This document shows positions 1-9,151 of a stretch of DNA of 64,000 nucleotides, piece by piece. The translations under genes and the position numbers were made by a program. The notes beneath the pieces were generated by a model, which saw only the letters and a list, made by a program, of their open reading frames with translations, ran no database searches and was not told the origin of the DNA. The first letter of the stretch is position 1. Each line of letters begins with the position of its first letter. Origin of the DNA: Porphyrobacter sp. CACIAM 03H1 (GTDB lineage: Bacteria > Pseudomonadota > Alphaproteobacteria > Sphingomonadales > Sphingomonadaceae); assembly GCF_002215495.1 (NCBI RefSeq), contig NZ_CP021378.1, forward strand, positions 2,666,764 through 2,730,763. Reading direction: 5' to 3'.

Positions 1-906
1 GTGGTTGCGGACGGCGGCAGCACCGATGGGACGCGGCGGATCGTCCGCGCCATGGCGCAGGAGAACGCGCGGGTCGTGCTGCTCGACAATCCAGACCGCA
101 TTCAGAGCGCCGGGATCAACCGCGCGGTGGCGCGGTTCGGAGAGCAGGCCACATGGCTCGCGCGGGTCGATGCGCATTGCCTTTACCCGCAGGACTATGT
201 CTCGCGCCTCGTCGCGATAGCCGAGACGCAGGGCGTCGATTCCGTCGTCGTGCGGATGGAGACGCGTGCGGCGCGCGGCTTTGCGCGCGGCGTCGCCGCC
301 GCGCAGAACTCCCGCCTCGGCACGGGCGGCGCGGCCCACCGGACGGGCGCCGCTGCGGGGCTGGTCGAACACGGCCACCACGCGCTGATGCGGATCGGCG
401 CGTTCCGCGCGGCGGGAGGCTATTGCGAGGCGATGGCCTGCAACGAGGATGCCGAGCTTGACCTAAGGATGCTGGCCCGGGGCGCGCGCATCTGGCTCGC
501 ACCCGAGGTGCCGGTGACATACTTCCCGCGCGGGACGGCGCGTGGACTGCTGCGGCAATACCTGCGCTATGGCGAGGGCCGCGCGACCACGGTGCGGCGG
601 CACCGCCGGCGGCTGCGCCTGCGCCAAGCCCTGCCGCTGGCGATCGCACCGGCCTGCGGACTTGCGCTCGCAGCGCCGCTGCAGCCAGCGTTCGCGCTTC
701 CCGCGGTTGGCTGGGCGTTATTATGCCAGGGCTGGGGGCTGGGCCTCGCGATCCGAGAGCGCCGCGCGGATGTAGCCCTTTCGGGCAGCGCGGCGATGAT
801 CATGCACCTCGGATGGTCGGCGGGCTACTGGAAGCAGGCTATCGTCGCGCGCGTCTCCGGCGGGAGAAGCATCCCCGCCCCGGTATTGCCCTTCGCCGCA
901 TCCTGA
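1..906 (+). CDS. ExoA-like family 2 glycosyltransferase, 5' end missing
   Basis: Transfers a sugar from a nucleotide-sugar donor during exopolysaccharide assembly at the inner membrane. The window opens inside the gene: the first readable residues are the GT2 motif VVADGGSTDGT, which normally follows about 30-40 residues of N-terminal strand, so the real start lies upstream and the GTG at base 1 is not taken as the start. Downstream follow ARVDAHCLYP (the DxD-equivalent region), a block reading AQNSRLGTGGAAHR, the NEDAELDLR motif and RQYLRYGEGRA, an order typical of ExoA of succinoglycan synthesis. Two hydrophobic stretches near residues 210-250 suggest C-terminal membrane anchoring. The 3' end overlaps the convergent neighbour by 82 bp. 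Family is certain; the exact sugar and linkage cannot be read. Confidence 0.85.
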   Translation: MVADGGSTDGTRRIVRAMAQENARVVLLDNPDRIQSAGINRAVARFGEQATWLARVDAHCLYPQDYVSRLVAIAETQGVDSVVVRMETRAARGFARGVAAAQNSRLGTGGAAHRTGAAAGLVEHGHHALMRIGAFRAAGGYCEAMACNEDAELDLRMLARGARIWLAPEVPVTYFPRGTARGLLRQYLRYGEGRATTVRRHRRRLRLRQALPLAIAPACGLALAAPLQPAFALPAVGWALLCQGWGLGLAIRERRADVALSGSAAMIMHLGWSAGYWKQAIVARVSGGRSIPAPVLPFAAS

Positions 907-2138
907 AGCCAGGCGCGCAGCGCGCGGTGGGCCACGGCCGGAGCGAACTGCGCCTCCACCGCGCCGATCGCGCGCCGCGAGAGGTCGGCACGCAGGCCCC
1001 CGTCCCGCTGCAACGAGCGGATCGCCGAGACGAAGGCGGCTGCGCTGTCGGCGACCAGCACCGCCGGGCCGCAGGTCTCCTCCACGCCCTGCAATGTCAC
1101 CGGGCTCACCACCATCGGCTTGCCCCACGCGAGCGCCTCCACGAGCTTTATCTTGAGGCCCGAGCCGAAGCGGAGCGGAGCGATCACGATGCCCGCCTGA
1201 CGGTAGAAGGGCGCAAGATCGGGGACGAGGCCGTGTAGTCGCACGCCCTCCGGCACCAGCTCGCCGGCAAAGTCGGCCGCGACCGTCCCCACTACGTCGA
1301 GCCGGGTTTCGGGCAATGCGGCGCGAAGTTGCGGCCACACCCTTTCGAGAAACCAGCGCAGCCCGTCGGAATTGGGCGCGGTGCGGCTGCCGACGAAGAG
1401 CAGTCGCTCCGGCGCGCCCGTCGCTGCCACAGCCGGCTCGGCCTTGCGGGTGCCGGGTGCGAGGATCACCCTCGCCTCGGGAAGCGCCGCGGTAACGAAG
1501 TCGGCCTCGTCCCGCTGGATCGCGATGATGGTTCCGCCGCGGGCGAGCATCGCCACTTCCTCCTCGCGCGTGAGCGCGACGACAGAATCCCGGTCCGCCC
1601 CCTCGCCCGAGCCGCCGCGGCGGTGGAACAGGTCGTGCATCACGATGGCGCTGCGGGAGCGCGGGACGCCGAGCAGGGCGAAGGCGACGGACTGGAAGGC
1701 ATAGTCGGCGATCACCAGATCGCCGCCGCCCGCCTGCCGGGCGGTGAGCCAGACACGGTCCGCCTCGCTCCACGGCGCGGCTATGGCATAGGGGCGCGGT
1801 CGATCCTGCGACCACGCGCCACGCGCGCCGAGACGCCGCGCAAGGCTCCGCAGCACGCCGAGGGTCGCATCGCGCCACACCCCCGGGTCGCGGGAAACGA
1901 ACCAGCGCCCGATCCGTGCCACCCCGCGAATGCGGTGCTGTGCGAAGACCGCCATCTCCGGCCGGGCGCGGTAGAAGGGAACCCGCCCCATCACGTCGGG
2001 CGAAGGCTGGAGCAGCACGGGTTCGAGCCCTGCCGCCCGGACCGAATTGGCGATATCGATGAGATAGGCCGAACTGCCGTTGGTCGCACCGATCAGGCGC
2101 TGTCGGCTGACGAAAAGCGCGCGGGGAGCCTGACTCAT
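825..2138 (-). CDS. family 4 (GT-B) glycosyltransferase
   Basis: A 437-residue GT-B glycosyltransferase, probably cytoplasmic and acting on the lipid-linked repeat of the surface polysaccharide. The N-terminal half starts with RALFVSRQRLIGATNGSSAY, the usual first strand and glycine loop of GT4 enzymes. The C-terminal half carries the donor-binding block (LLFVGSRTAPNSDGLRWF near residue 245, IAPLRFGSGLKIKLVEALAWG near 320-340), with the conserved acidic and glycine residues. Its ATG overlaps the stop of the upstream minus-strand GT2 gene by 4 bp (ATGA at 2135-2138), so the two are translationally coupled. Its 3' end runs 82 bp into the convergent ExoA-like gene. Substrate unknown. Confidence 0.85.
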   Translation of the reverse strand: MSQAPRALFVSRQRLIGATNGSSAYLIDIANSVRAAGLEPVLLQPSPDVMGRVPFYRARPEMAVFAQHRIRGVARIGRWFVSRDPGVWRDATLGVLRSLARRLGARGAWSQDRPRPYAIAAPWSEADRVWLTARQAGGGDLVIADYAFQSVAFALLGVPRSRSAIVMHDLFHRRGGSGEGADRDSVVALTREEEVAMLARGGTIIAIQRDEADFVTAALPEARVILAPGTRKAEPAVAATGAPERLLFVGSRTAPNSDGLRWFLERVWPQLRAALPETRLDVVGTVAADFAGELVPEGVRLHGLVPDLAPFYRQAGIVIAPLRFGSGLKIKLVEALAWGKPMVVSPVTLQGVEETCGPAVLVADSAAAFVSAIRSLQRDGGLRADLSRRAIGAVEAQFAPAVAHRALRAWLQDAAKGNTGAGMLLPPETRATIACFQ

Positions 2139-3514
2139 GCCGCGAGGCCCGAGACCGGCCCTTCACGCACCCGCCATGCGAGACCAGTGTCGGCGAGCCC
2201 TACGGCCGACAAGAGGCCGAGGAGGCTTCCGCAGCTGTGCGGCTCGATGACATGGTCGACCAGCGGGTGACCGGCACCCGCCGCCGCCACGAAGGGCGCT
2301 CGGTCGCCGATCGCATAGGCTGCGGCATCGGCGAGCGTCCCGTCGGCGAGCAGCACCATCGCCGCACCTTGTCCCGCGCGGGCCGTGGCGACGGGATCGC
2401 GTAGCGCCTCGCGCGAGAGCTGGCGCACGGTCCAGCCGCTTGCCGCCACCAGAGCGGCGGCGATCGCGACCGGCGAGCCGCATGGCACCTCCCCGCAGAC
2501 GAGGACATGGGGCTCGGGCGCGGGCGGCTCGGGCGAAAGACCGCGCTTGCGGGCTGCGGCGGTGCGCCGCTCGAGCCCCTCGCGCGCGCTGCGCCACAGC
2601 ATCGCGGCGGTTTGCGGGCGGCGCACGAGACCGGGCAGCGCGCGCAGGATGCGGCGGGCCTTGAGGTGATCAACCGCCTCGACATGCGCGAGCGCATCCT
2701 CGAGCGAGGCTAGTCGTTCGCGCCGCGCCCGCACCAGCCCCTTGCCCGCCCCGCCGGCAACGTCCTTCGCCAGGCGGTCACGCTCGGCGGCGATCAGCGC
2801 GGCAAGATCCTCGGGCCGCCAGCGGAACGAGGTCGAGGCGGCGTGACGGCGGTAGAAGTAGGTCGGTTCGGGACGATAGGCGTAGGTCAGCCCGGCTGCG
2901 AGCGCGCGCTCGACTAGATCCCAGTCCTCACCGATCCTGAGGCGCTGGTCGTAGCCGAGCCCGTGGCGGCGCAGAGCATCGACGCGGAAGAGCGGCTTGA
3001 GATATCCGAGTTGCAGCAACGGCCTGTCGACCCTACCGGTCGCCACGAATTCGGCATGATCGATCATTCGCTCGCGCTGCCATTCCGGGGCATCCGCGAA
3101 CAGCGTGGCAGGTTCGTCGCTGGAGAAGGCGATCATGTTGCTCGCCGCGAGGTCCGCGCCGCAGCGGCGCGCAAGGTCAAGCAGGTTCTCGGCGTGCCGC
3201 GGATGCAGGATGTCGTCACAATCGACCACCGCGACATAGGGGGCGGCAGCGGCGGCAAGGCTGAGATTGCGCACCGCCGCGAGGCCCCGGCCGTGGCCCC
3301 GCACCGGGATCACCCGCGCATCGAGCGCGGCATGGCGGCGGATGATCTCGCCGGTCGCGTCCTGAGAACAGTCGTCCACCACCACGATCTCGATCGCGCC
3401 CAGCGTCTGGCGGCGGGCCGAGAGGATCGCGGCATCGATATGGGCCGCGGCATTGCGGGCGACCATCAGGAGCGAGACGAGCGGCTCGGCAGGGCTGGAC
3501 GCGGCAAGGGCCAT
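2135..3514 (-). CDS. family 2 glycosyltransferase
   Basis: A 459-residue protein with an N-terminal GT2 (GT-A) domain over about residues 10-250: VSLLMVARNAAAHI, then VVVDDCSQDATGE, the metal-binding VVDCDDILHP, and GEDWDLVERAL near the acceptor site. The remaining ~200 residues hold an arginine-rich helical stretch and a poorly conserved alanine-rich region I do not recognise. It is the first gene of a two-gene minus-strand unit with the downstream GT4, with 4-bp overlap. A ~165-bp gap separates it from the divergent GT2 at 3680, so promoters for both directions should lie there. It shares the LGYLKPLFR-type acceptor motif with that neighbour, which suggests the two arose by duplication. Confidence 0.82.
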   Translation of the reverse strand: MALAASSPAEPLVSLLMVARNAAAHIDAAILSARRQTLGAIEIVVVDDCSQDATGEIIRRHAALDARVIPVRGHGRGLAAVRNLSLAAAAAPYVAVVDCDDILHPRHAENLLDLARRCGADLAASNMIAFSSDEPATLFADAPEWQRERMIDHAEFVATGRVDRPLLQLGYLKPLFRVDALRRHGLGYDQRLRIGEDWDLVERALAAGLTYAYRPEPTYFYRRHAASTSFRWRPEDLAALIAAERDRLAKDVAGGAGKGLVRARRERLASLEDALAHVEAVDHLKARRILRALPGLVRRPQTAAMLWRSAREGLERRTAAARKRGLSPEPPAPEPHVLVCGEVPCGSPVAIAAALVAASGWTVRQLSREALRDPVATARAGQGAAMVLLADGTLADAAAYAIGDRAPFVAAAGAGHPLVDHVIEPHSCGSLLGLLSAVGLADTGLAWRVREGPVSGLAA

Positions 3515-3679
3515 GAGCGCGGGGGTTCTCCGGGGGTGAATGCAAGGCTTTGCGGCGTGGCTGCCACCGCATAGGCCGGATCGGACCCGGCAGCCCCTTA
3601 ACGAGGTTAGTTCCCCGTCTCTGGCCTGCGGCTAAAGCTGCGCCTGTTTCCCCACCGGTGCATGAAAAGAGGCTGCGGC

Positions 3680-4666
3680 ATGGACGACATCTGCGTGATC
3701 GTCGCGGCGATGAATGCCGAGGCCACCATCGCGCGGGCGGTTGCGTCGGCACTGGCCGAGAGCGCGGTGCGCGAGGTCGTGGTCGTTGATGACGGCTCGC
3801 GCGATGACACGGCCGGCAAAGCGGCGAGCGTCGATGACGGGAGCGGGCGGCTGCGCATCCTGCGTCAACCGCGCAATCTCGGCCCAGCCGGCGCACGCAA
3901 CGCCGCTCTCGCCGCCTCGTCCGCCCCGCTGGTGGCCGTGCTCGACGCCGACGACGTCATCCTCCCCGGACGCTTCGCCGCCATCGCGGACCTGCGCGAG
4001 GACTGGGACATGTCGGCCGACAACATCATGTTCGTCGCCGAGGACGAGGCCGCGGAGTTCGCCGGACTCGCCGCCTTCGCGACCGGCGGCGTGGCCGAAC
4101 GCATGACCTTCGCCCGGTTCGTCGAGGCCAACTTCTCGCGGCCCGGGCGCCCGCGCGGCGAGCTCGGATTCCTCAAGCCGGTCATGCGCCGCGCCTTTCT
4201 GGAGCGACATGGCCTGTCCTACGATCCGCGACTGCGGCTGGGAGAGGATTTCGATCTCTACGCACGGATGCTGCTGGCCGGTGCGCGGTTCCGGTTGGTG
4301 GCGGCCTGCGGCTACCTCGCCATCGAGCGTCCGGATTCGCTCAGCGCGCGCCACTCCGCAGCCGATCTCGCCGCGCTGGTTGCAGCGGACGACCGGATGC
4401 TGGCGGGGCCGCTCCGGGACGCCGACCGGGCCATTCTCACGGCCCACCGTGCCCAGTGCGCCCAACGCTGGCATCATCGGCACTTTCTCGATGCCAAGCG
4501 TGAGAGCGGGCTGCTGCGCGCGCTGATCGCGCATAGCGACCGTCCCCGCCTGCTGCTCGATGCGGGTCTCGGCGTCGCGCGCGACAAGTTCGCCCTGCTG
4601 CGGCCCGATCATGTCCGGAGCGGCGGCACCGGCGCGCCCCGCCACCGCTTCCTGATCGCACCCTGA
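3680..4666 (+). CDS. family 2 glycosyltransferase
   Basis: A 328-residue GT2 enzyme of the polysaccharide locus. Motifs in order: ICVIVAAMNAEATI, VVVDDGSRDDTAG, LGPAGARNAAL, the DxD block VLDADDVILPGR, LGFLKPVMRR and GEDFDLYARM. I chose the ATG at 3680 rather than an in-frame ATG at 3662 because AAAAGAGG lies 7 bases before 3680 and the GT2 fold starts directly after it. It stands divergent to the GT2 at 2135-3514, whose motif order is closely similar. The O-antigen ligase-like gene starts 46 bp downstream and is probably cotranscribed. No membrane segment is seen, so it is likely cytoplasmic and peripheral. Sugar specificity is not readable. Confidence 0.85.
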   Translation: MDDICVIVAAMNAEATIARAVASALAESAVREVVVVDDGSRDDTAGKAASVDDGSGRLRILRQPRNLGPAGARNAALAASSAPLVAVLDADDVILPGRFAAIADLREDWDMSADNIMFVAEDEAAEFAGLAAFATGGVAERMTFARFVEANFSRPGRPRGELGFLKPVMRRAFLERHGLSYDPRLRLGEDFDLYARMLLAGARFRLVAACGYLAIERPDSLSARHSAADLAALVAADDRMLAGPLRDADRAILTAHRAQCAQRWHHRHFLDAKRESGLLRALIAHSDRPRLLLDAGLGVARDKFALLRPDHVRSGGTGAPRHRFLIAP

Positions 4667-4712
4667 CCGACCCGGCCAGCAAGACCGATCCTGCGGCAGG
4701 GCAGTAACCTGT

Positions 4713-6089
4713 GTGAGCGAACCGCACGGTCCAATCGGCGAGGGTCGCGCCCGCCCGACCAGCAACCGGAGGCGAACCACCTTGCCAGCACCAGCTCGAC
4801 CACGCGAGGGACGGGGCCCGGCCGAACCCTTCGGGTTCGAGCGCCTGTCCGTGTTCGGCTTCGCGGTGACGATCTTCGCCTGCCTTGCCGCTCCGGCACT
4901 GGGTCCGGCGATGACGCTGGTGCAACTTCTGTGCCTCGGTGCCATCCTTGCGGTACGCTGGCGCAGCCTGCCATCGCTGCTGCCGGCGGCCCTTCCCTTG
5001 CTGCTGCTGCCGACCTTTGCCGCGGCATCGTGGCTGTGGTCGGACATCCCCGCCGTCTCGCTGCGCTACGGACTGCAACTGCTGCTCACCGTGGTGATGG
5101 GGTTCGCCCTGGGGCGGTTCCTGTCATTGCGCGAACTTGTGCTTGCAGTCTTCGTCGGAGTGTCGATCGCCTGCCTCGCCGGCCTCGCCTCGGGCCGTGC
5201 GGGCATGTCCGAAAGCGGGCCGGTGCTGATCGGCCTTGCCGGATCGAAGAACCAGATGAGCTATATCGCCCTGTTCTGGATCGGCTCGGCGCTGTGCGTG
5301 CTGGCGTCGGGCGCGCATCTTCTGAGGACCCGCATCGCCGCCGCGCTGGCGCTGGTCCCCGGCGCTTTCCTGCTGGTGCAGGCGGATTCGATGACGGCGG
5401 TTGTCTCAGGGCTGGTCATGGCGGGAATGCTCGGGCTCGTCGCGCTCGCCGCGCTGCTCGGGCGCGCGGGGCGGCTGTTCGCGCTGTTTGCCGCAGCGCT
5501 GCTCGCGGTTCCCGTGCTGGTCGCCCTGCCCGAGATCGAGCGCCAAGCCGCGATCGTGCGTACTGACGTGCTGCACAAGGACGCGCGGCTCACCGGGCGC
5601 ACGCTGCTGTGGGAGGAGGCCGACAGCCTGATCGCGCAGGCCCCGGTCATCGGCCACGGCTACAAGGCGATCTGGCTCGGCCCCAAAGGCAAGGGCCTGC
5701 TCGCCCGCAACGGCCAGAGCGACGGGCGCGCCTTCCACTTCCACGACACCTTCCGCGAGCTGATGGCCGATCTCGGGCTGGTGGGCCTGGCGCTGTTTCT
5801 GCTGCCGGTCGCCTATGCGGTGCTGCGCGGCGTGGCCCTGCTGGTCGTCGCGGTCGACGCGCCCCGCGCCTTCGCCGTCGTGACGCTGTTGACCATTCTC
5901 CTGCGGGTCCGCACCGAGCTGGTCGTCGGCCCCTTCCTGATCGACACGGTGCTGCTCTACGCCATCACCGCCGCGCTCGCGGCCCTGCCGCTTGCCGCAG
6001 CCACGCCGACCCGACGCTCCCCTGCTCTCAGGCGGATGCGCGGACGCGCGCCCCGTCTCTCTCCACAAGCGCAAAGGAACCCCGCATGA
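4713..6089 (+). CDS. O-antigen ligase/polymerase-like membrane protein (Wzy_C type)
   Basis: A 458-residue polytopic inner-membrane protein with about ten hydrophobic segments between residues 45 and 435. The signature is the periplasmic loop of the Wzy_C/O-antigen ligase family: VLIGLAGSKNQMSYIA near residue 175, and TGRTLLWEEADSLIAQAP followed by GHGYKAIW near 290-320, then an FHFHDTFRELMADLGLVGL block. It most likely polymerises repeat units or ligates glycan on the periplasmic side. Start is GTG at 4713; the first ~40 residues are basic and proline-rich, so a later start is possible. Its TGA overlaps the ATG of the Wza-like gene by 4 bp, tying polymerisation to export. Polymerase versus ligase cannot be decided from sequence. 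Confidence 0.82.
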   Translation: MSEPHGPIGEGRARPTSNRRRTTLPAPARPREGRGPAEPFGFERLSVFGFAVTIFACLAAPALGPAMTLVQLLCLGAILAVRWRSLPSLLPAALPLLLLPTFAAASWLWSDIPAVSLRYGLQLLLTVVMGFALGRFLSLRELVLAVFVGVSIACLAGLASGRAGMSESGPVLIGLAGSKNQMSYIALFWIGSALCVLASGAHLLRTRIAAALALVPGAFLLVQADSMTAVVSGLVMAGMLGLVALAALLGRAGRLFALFAAALLAVPVLVALPEIERQAAIVRTDVLHKDARLTGRTLLWEEADSLIAQAPVIGHGYKAIWLGPKGKGLLARNGQSDGRAFHFHDTFRELMADLGLVGLALFLLPVAYAVLRGVALLVVAVDAPRAFAVVTLLTILLRVRTELVVGPFLIDTVLLYAITAALAALPLAAATPTRRSPALRRMRGRAPRLSPQAQRNPA

Positions 6090-6655
6090 TGCTGCGCATC
6101 CCCGCCCTGCTCGCCGCCCTGATGCTGGCACTGCTCGCCGCCTGTTCGGGCGGAGGCGACGCGCCGCGCGCGCGCATCGTCGACAACGCCGCGCCCTACA
6201 CGCTCGGTCCGGGCGACAAGCTGCGCATCACCGTCTTTGGCGAGGAGACGCTCACGGGCGAATACGGGGTCACCGGCGCCGGGGACGTGTCGTTCCCGCT
6301 GATCGGAAACATCGCCGTCGCGGGCCGCACGGTCGAGGACCTGCAGGCCGAACTGACGACAAAACTGGGAAGCGGCTATCTCGAGGATCCGCGGGTCAGC
6401 GCCGAGATCATCAACTACCGTCCCTTCTACATCCTCGGCGAGGTGGCGCGCCCCGGGCAATACGACTTTGCGGTGGGCCTGACGATCGAGCAGGCGGTGG
6501 CCGCAGCGGGCGGCTTCACCTACCGTGCCAACAGCCGCAAGGTGTTCCTGAAACGCGCCACCGACACGCGCGAGATGCTGGTCGACCTGCGCGAGACGCC
6601 CTCCTTCCCGGTGCGCCCGGGCGACACGATCCGGGTGGGCGAGAGGTTCTTCTAG
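6086..6655 (+). CDS. Wza-like polysaccharide export lipoprotein
   Basis: A 189-residue polysaccharide biosynthesis/export protein. It starts with a lipoprotein signal, with lipobox LLAAC giving lipidation at Cys20. A polysaccharide-export domain follows (YTLGPGDKLRITVFGEETL, about residues 38-115), then a SLBB-like domain (YILGEVARPGQYDFAVGLTI onward, about 118-185). It is short compared with full Wza (~380 residues) and matches the compact export proteins found in many sphingomonad gum/exo loci. It should form or contribute to the outer-membrane exit channel. Translation is coupled to the upstream Wzy-like gene (ATGA overlap at 6086-6089), and the next glycosyltransferase starts 16 bp downstream. 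No Wzc/GumC-type co-polymerase is present in this window. Confidence 0.88.
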   Translation: MMLRIPALLAALMLALLAACSGGGDAPRARIVDNAAPYTLGPGDKLRITVFGEETLTGEYGVTGAGDVSFPLIGNIAVAGRTVEDLQAELTTKLGSGYLEDPRVSAEIINYRPFYILGEVARPGQYDFAVGLTIEQAVAAAGGFTYRANSRKVFLKRATDTREMLVDLRETPSFPVRPGDTIRVGERFF

Positions 6656-6670
6656 ACCGATGGCGACCGC

Positions 6671-7780
6671 GTGACCGGCTTGCGAGTCCTGCTCTACACC
6701 AATGTCGACAGCGCCCAGGCCGGAGGGGTGCAGGCCGTGGTTCGCAGCCTTGCCTGCGGCCTCGCCCGGCGCGGCCACCGGGTGAGCAGCGGGTGGGCCG
6801 AGCGCGGCCGTCCGGACCGCAGGCGGAATGCCGGGTGGGCGGAACCCTTCCATGTGCGGCGGAACTCCGCGCGATGGCTCCACCTGCCGACCGCCGCACG
6901 CCTGATACTGCGCCTGCTGCGCGAGCGGCCGCAGATCGTGAACATCCATTTCGCCTCGCCCTCGGCACTCTACTTCGTCGCGCTAGCGCCCTGGCTTGGC
7001 TACCGGGTGGTGGTGACCTGCCACGGCAGCGACATCCTGCGCCCGCTACCCGAGGATGCTCCCTATCTTGCGCAGGTCATCGGCGGGGCGGATGCTGTGA
7101 CCGCCGTGTCCGACGACATCGCCGCCCAGCTTGTCGACGAGGGGCTCGCCCCCCGCATCGCGCCCGTTGTGATCGCAAACGGGGTCGATACGCACTTCTG
7201 GCATCCCGGTCCGCCGCGCCAGGCGGAGGACGGCGATCGGCTGCTGGTGGCCGTCGGGCGGCTGGAGCGGGTCAAGGGCTTCGACGTGCTGATCGGGGCC
7301 TGTGCGGCGCTGGCACGGCGCGGCTGCCGGGCGCGGCTGGTGATCATCGGCGAAGGTTCGCAGCACGACGCACTCGCGCAACAGGTCGCAAGGCTCGGGG
7401 TAGAGGACATGGTGCATTTCGCCGGACGGCGTAGCCCGGAAGACATCCGGGCCTATCTTCACCAGGCGGACCTCTTCGTCTTGCCCTCGCGCAGCGAAGG
7501 CATGCCGCTGGCGCTGATGGAGGCGATGGCCACCGGCACGCCTGCGGTTGCCGCCGACGTCGGCGGCGTGGCTGACACCGCAGGCAATGGCGCCCGGCTG
7601 GTCCCGCCCGACGATCCCGAGGCTCTCGCCGAAGCGGTAGCCGATCTGCTTGGCGATCCCGGCGCACGTGCCGCTCTGGGAAAGAAGGCCCGCGCCCGCG
7701 CCGAAGCCTTCTCCGTCGCCGGCGCACACGATGCCTACGACGCGCTGATGCGCGATCTGGTCCGCCCCCGTCGGGCGTGA
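6671..7780 (+). CDS. family 4 glycosyltransferase
   Basis: A 369-residue GT-B enzyme. The N-terminal domain begins LRVLLYTNVDSAQAGGVQAV, with the acceptor-side glycine loop. The C-terminal donor domain contains ANGVDTHFWHPG, VGRLERVKGFDVL, and the EX7E block LPSRSEGMPLALMEAMATG near residues 270-290. Start GTG at 6671 lies 15 bp after the Wza-like stop, so it belongs to the same transcript as the polymerase and export genes. The 3' end overlaps the convergent GT2 gene by 46 bp. The motif set is that of retaining glycosyltransferases using UDP- or GDP-sugars; the actual donor is unknown. Confidence 0.88.
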   Translation: MTGLRVLLYTNVDSAQAGGVQAVVRSLACGLARRGHRVSSGWAERGRPDRRRNAGWAEPFHVRRNSARWLHLPTAARLILRLLRERPQIVNIHFASPSALYFVALAPWLGYRVVVTCHGSDILRPLPEDAPYLAQVIGGADAVTAVSDDIAAQLVDEGLAPRIAPVVIANGVDTHFWHPGPPRQAEDGDRLLVAVGRLERVKGFDVLIGACAALARRGCRARLVIIGEGSQHDALAQQVARLGVEDMVHFAGRRSPEDIRAYLHQADLFVLPSRSEGMPLALMEAMATGTPAVAADVGGVADTAGNGARLVPPDDPEALAEAVADLLGDPGARAALGKKARARAEAFSVAGAHDAYDALMRDLVRPRRA

Positions 7781-8982
7781 TCCTCGAGCCGCCCGCCGGC
7801 CGCGCCGAGCACTGCCGCGGTCCCGAGCGCACGCTGGCCCCAGCCGAGGAGCCTTGCCGCATCGCCGAATCGCCCGCCACCGATCAACTCGCGCATCCGC
7901 CACGGCAGATGGCGCGCCATCGAACGGCGCAGCGCCAGCGGCAGGTCGAGCGCCGCAAGCCGCGCCGGATCATGGCTCGCATCGAGAATTTCGCCGATCC
8001 CGTAACGCGCGCCGAGAAGGTCGGTGGCCACAGCGAGCTCGCGCCGTCCCGGGGCTGCGTTGCCGAGCAGCGCGCAATAGCGCGCAAGGTGCCCTTCGGC
8101 CCGGTCGTGGAGCTTGCGCATGAACAGGATCACCGCACGCTGGAGAACCGCAAGCCGCTCCGCTTCAGCACCTGACGGCGGGGTCTCGAATGGCTGGAAG
8201 TCGGCATCGCTCCAGCTCTCGTCGATCTCGGCGAAGATCGTGCGCTCGGCATCGATCCAGCCCGCCACCGTATCCTTGGCGACCACCGTGCCGTGGCTGG
8301 TGGTGCGCGCTGCCACGTGCTTGCGCTGGTAGAGCAAGATACCCTCGGCCCGGGCTCCCGGCGCAGCCCGGGCGAGGCGCAGGATCATCTCGTAATCCTG
8401 CCCGCGCGGCAGATCGCTCCGGTAACGACCGGCCGCAAGTTGCACCTTGCGCCTCACCATCCATGTCGGATTGGGAAGGAAGCAGCACTGCATCAGCTGC
8501 ACCAGCAGCCGCTTTTCGCCCTCGGGCGGCAGTTCCTCGCAATCGGTGCTGCAATGTGCATCCTCGCCCCGTCCGGTAAATCGGGCGAACCGGCCATAGG
8601 AGAAACCTGCCTCCGGCATGGCCTCGAGGGCCGCGACATGCGCCGCCAGCGCACCGGGCGGCAAGAGGTCGTCATCGTCGAGCACCAGCAGGAAGTCGCC
8701 GCTGGCCGCCGCGATGCCGCGGTTCAGCGCGGCCGATTTGCCCGCCTTGTCCTGCCTCAACCCGATCAGCCGGTCACCGAAAGATCGCAGGATTGCGGGC
8801 GTTTCGTCGCTCGATCCGTCATCCACCACGATGATCTCCGCAGGCGGCAGCGACTGGCCGAGGGCAGACTCGATGCTCTCGCCGACAAGGTGCGCGCGGT
8901 TGTGGGTCGGCATCACGATGGACACCCGGGCACGGCGGGCGGCGCCCGCAGGGCGGGTCTCGGAAGTGGATGTTCGGGTCAT
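7735..8982 (-). CDS. family 2 glycosyltransferase
   Basis: A 415-residue protein with an N-terminal GT2 domain: VSIVMPTHNRAHLV, IIVVDDGSSDETPA, AALNRGIAAASGDF, the metal site VLDDDDLLPPG and PRGQDYEMILR. The C-terminal ~200 residues are helical and not recognised. I place the start at the ATG at 8982 because the fold begins immediately after it; the frame stays open another 57 codons upstream with no recognisable sequence. It is a single-gene minus-strand unit, overlapping the plus-strand GT4 by 46 bp at its 3' end and divergent from the GT at 9152 across 169 bp. It probably adds one sugar of the polysaccharide repeat. Confidence 0.84.
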   Translation of the reverse strand: MTRTSTSETRPAGAARRARVSIVMPTHNRAHLVGESIESALGQSLPPAEIIVVDDGSSDETPAILRSFGDRLIGLRQDKAGKSAALNRGIAAASGDFLLVLDDDDLLPPGALAAHVAALEAMPEAGFSYGRFARFTGRGEDAHCSTDCEELPPEGEKRLLVQLMQCCFLPNPTWMVRRKVQLAAGRYRSDLPRGQDYEMILRLARAAPGARAEGILLYQRKHVAARTTSHGTVVAKDTVAGWIDAERTIFAEIDESWSDADFQPFETPPSGAEAERLAVLQRAVILFMRKLHDRAEGHLARYCALLGNAAPGRRELAVATDLLGARYGIGEILDASHDPARLAALDLPLALRRSMARHLPWRMRELIGGGRFGDAARLLGWGQRALGTAAVLGAAGGRLEDHARRGRTRSRISAS

Positions 8983-9151
8983 GCGCTCCGCTTGCGCGCG
9001 CGGCGGGATCAGGTCCCTAACCTGCTTAGTGGTCTTGCGTTCGCCAAGCCTGTCTTTTCGCAACCGCAGCACGACCCCCGGCGCCGCGGCACGGGTGCGT
9101 CTGTGGTTCCTCGATGTCGCCCAAGTTCCATCCCCAATCAAGGGAGTGCCC

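Noticed and set aside
3632..5047. Minus-strand open frame of about 470 codons opposite the GT2 and O-antigen ligase-like genes
   Set aside because: No motif, biased composition, and it crosses two supported genes.
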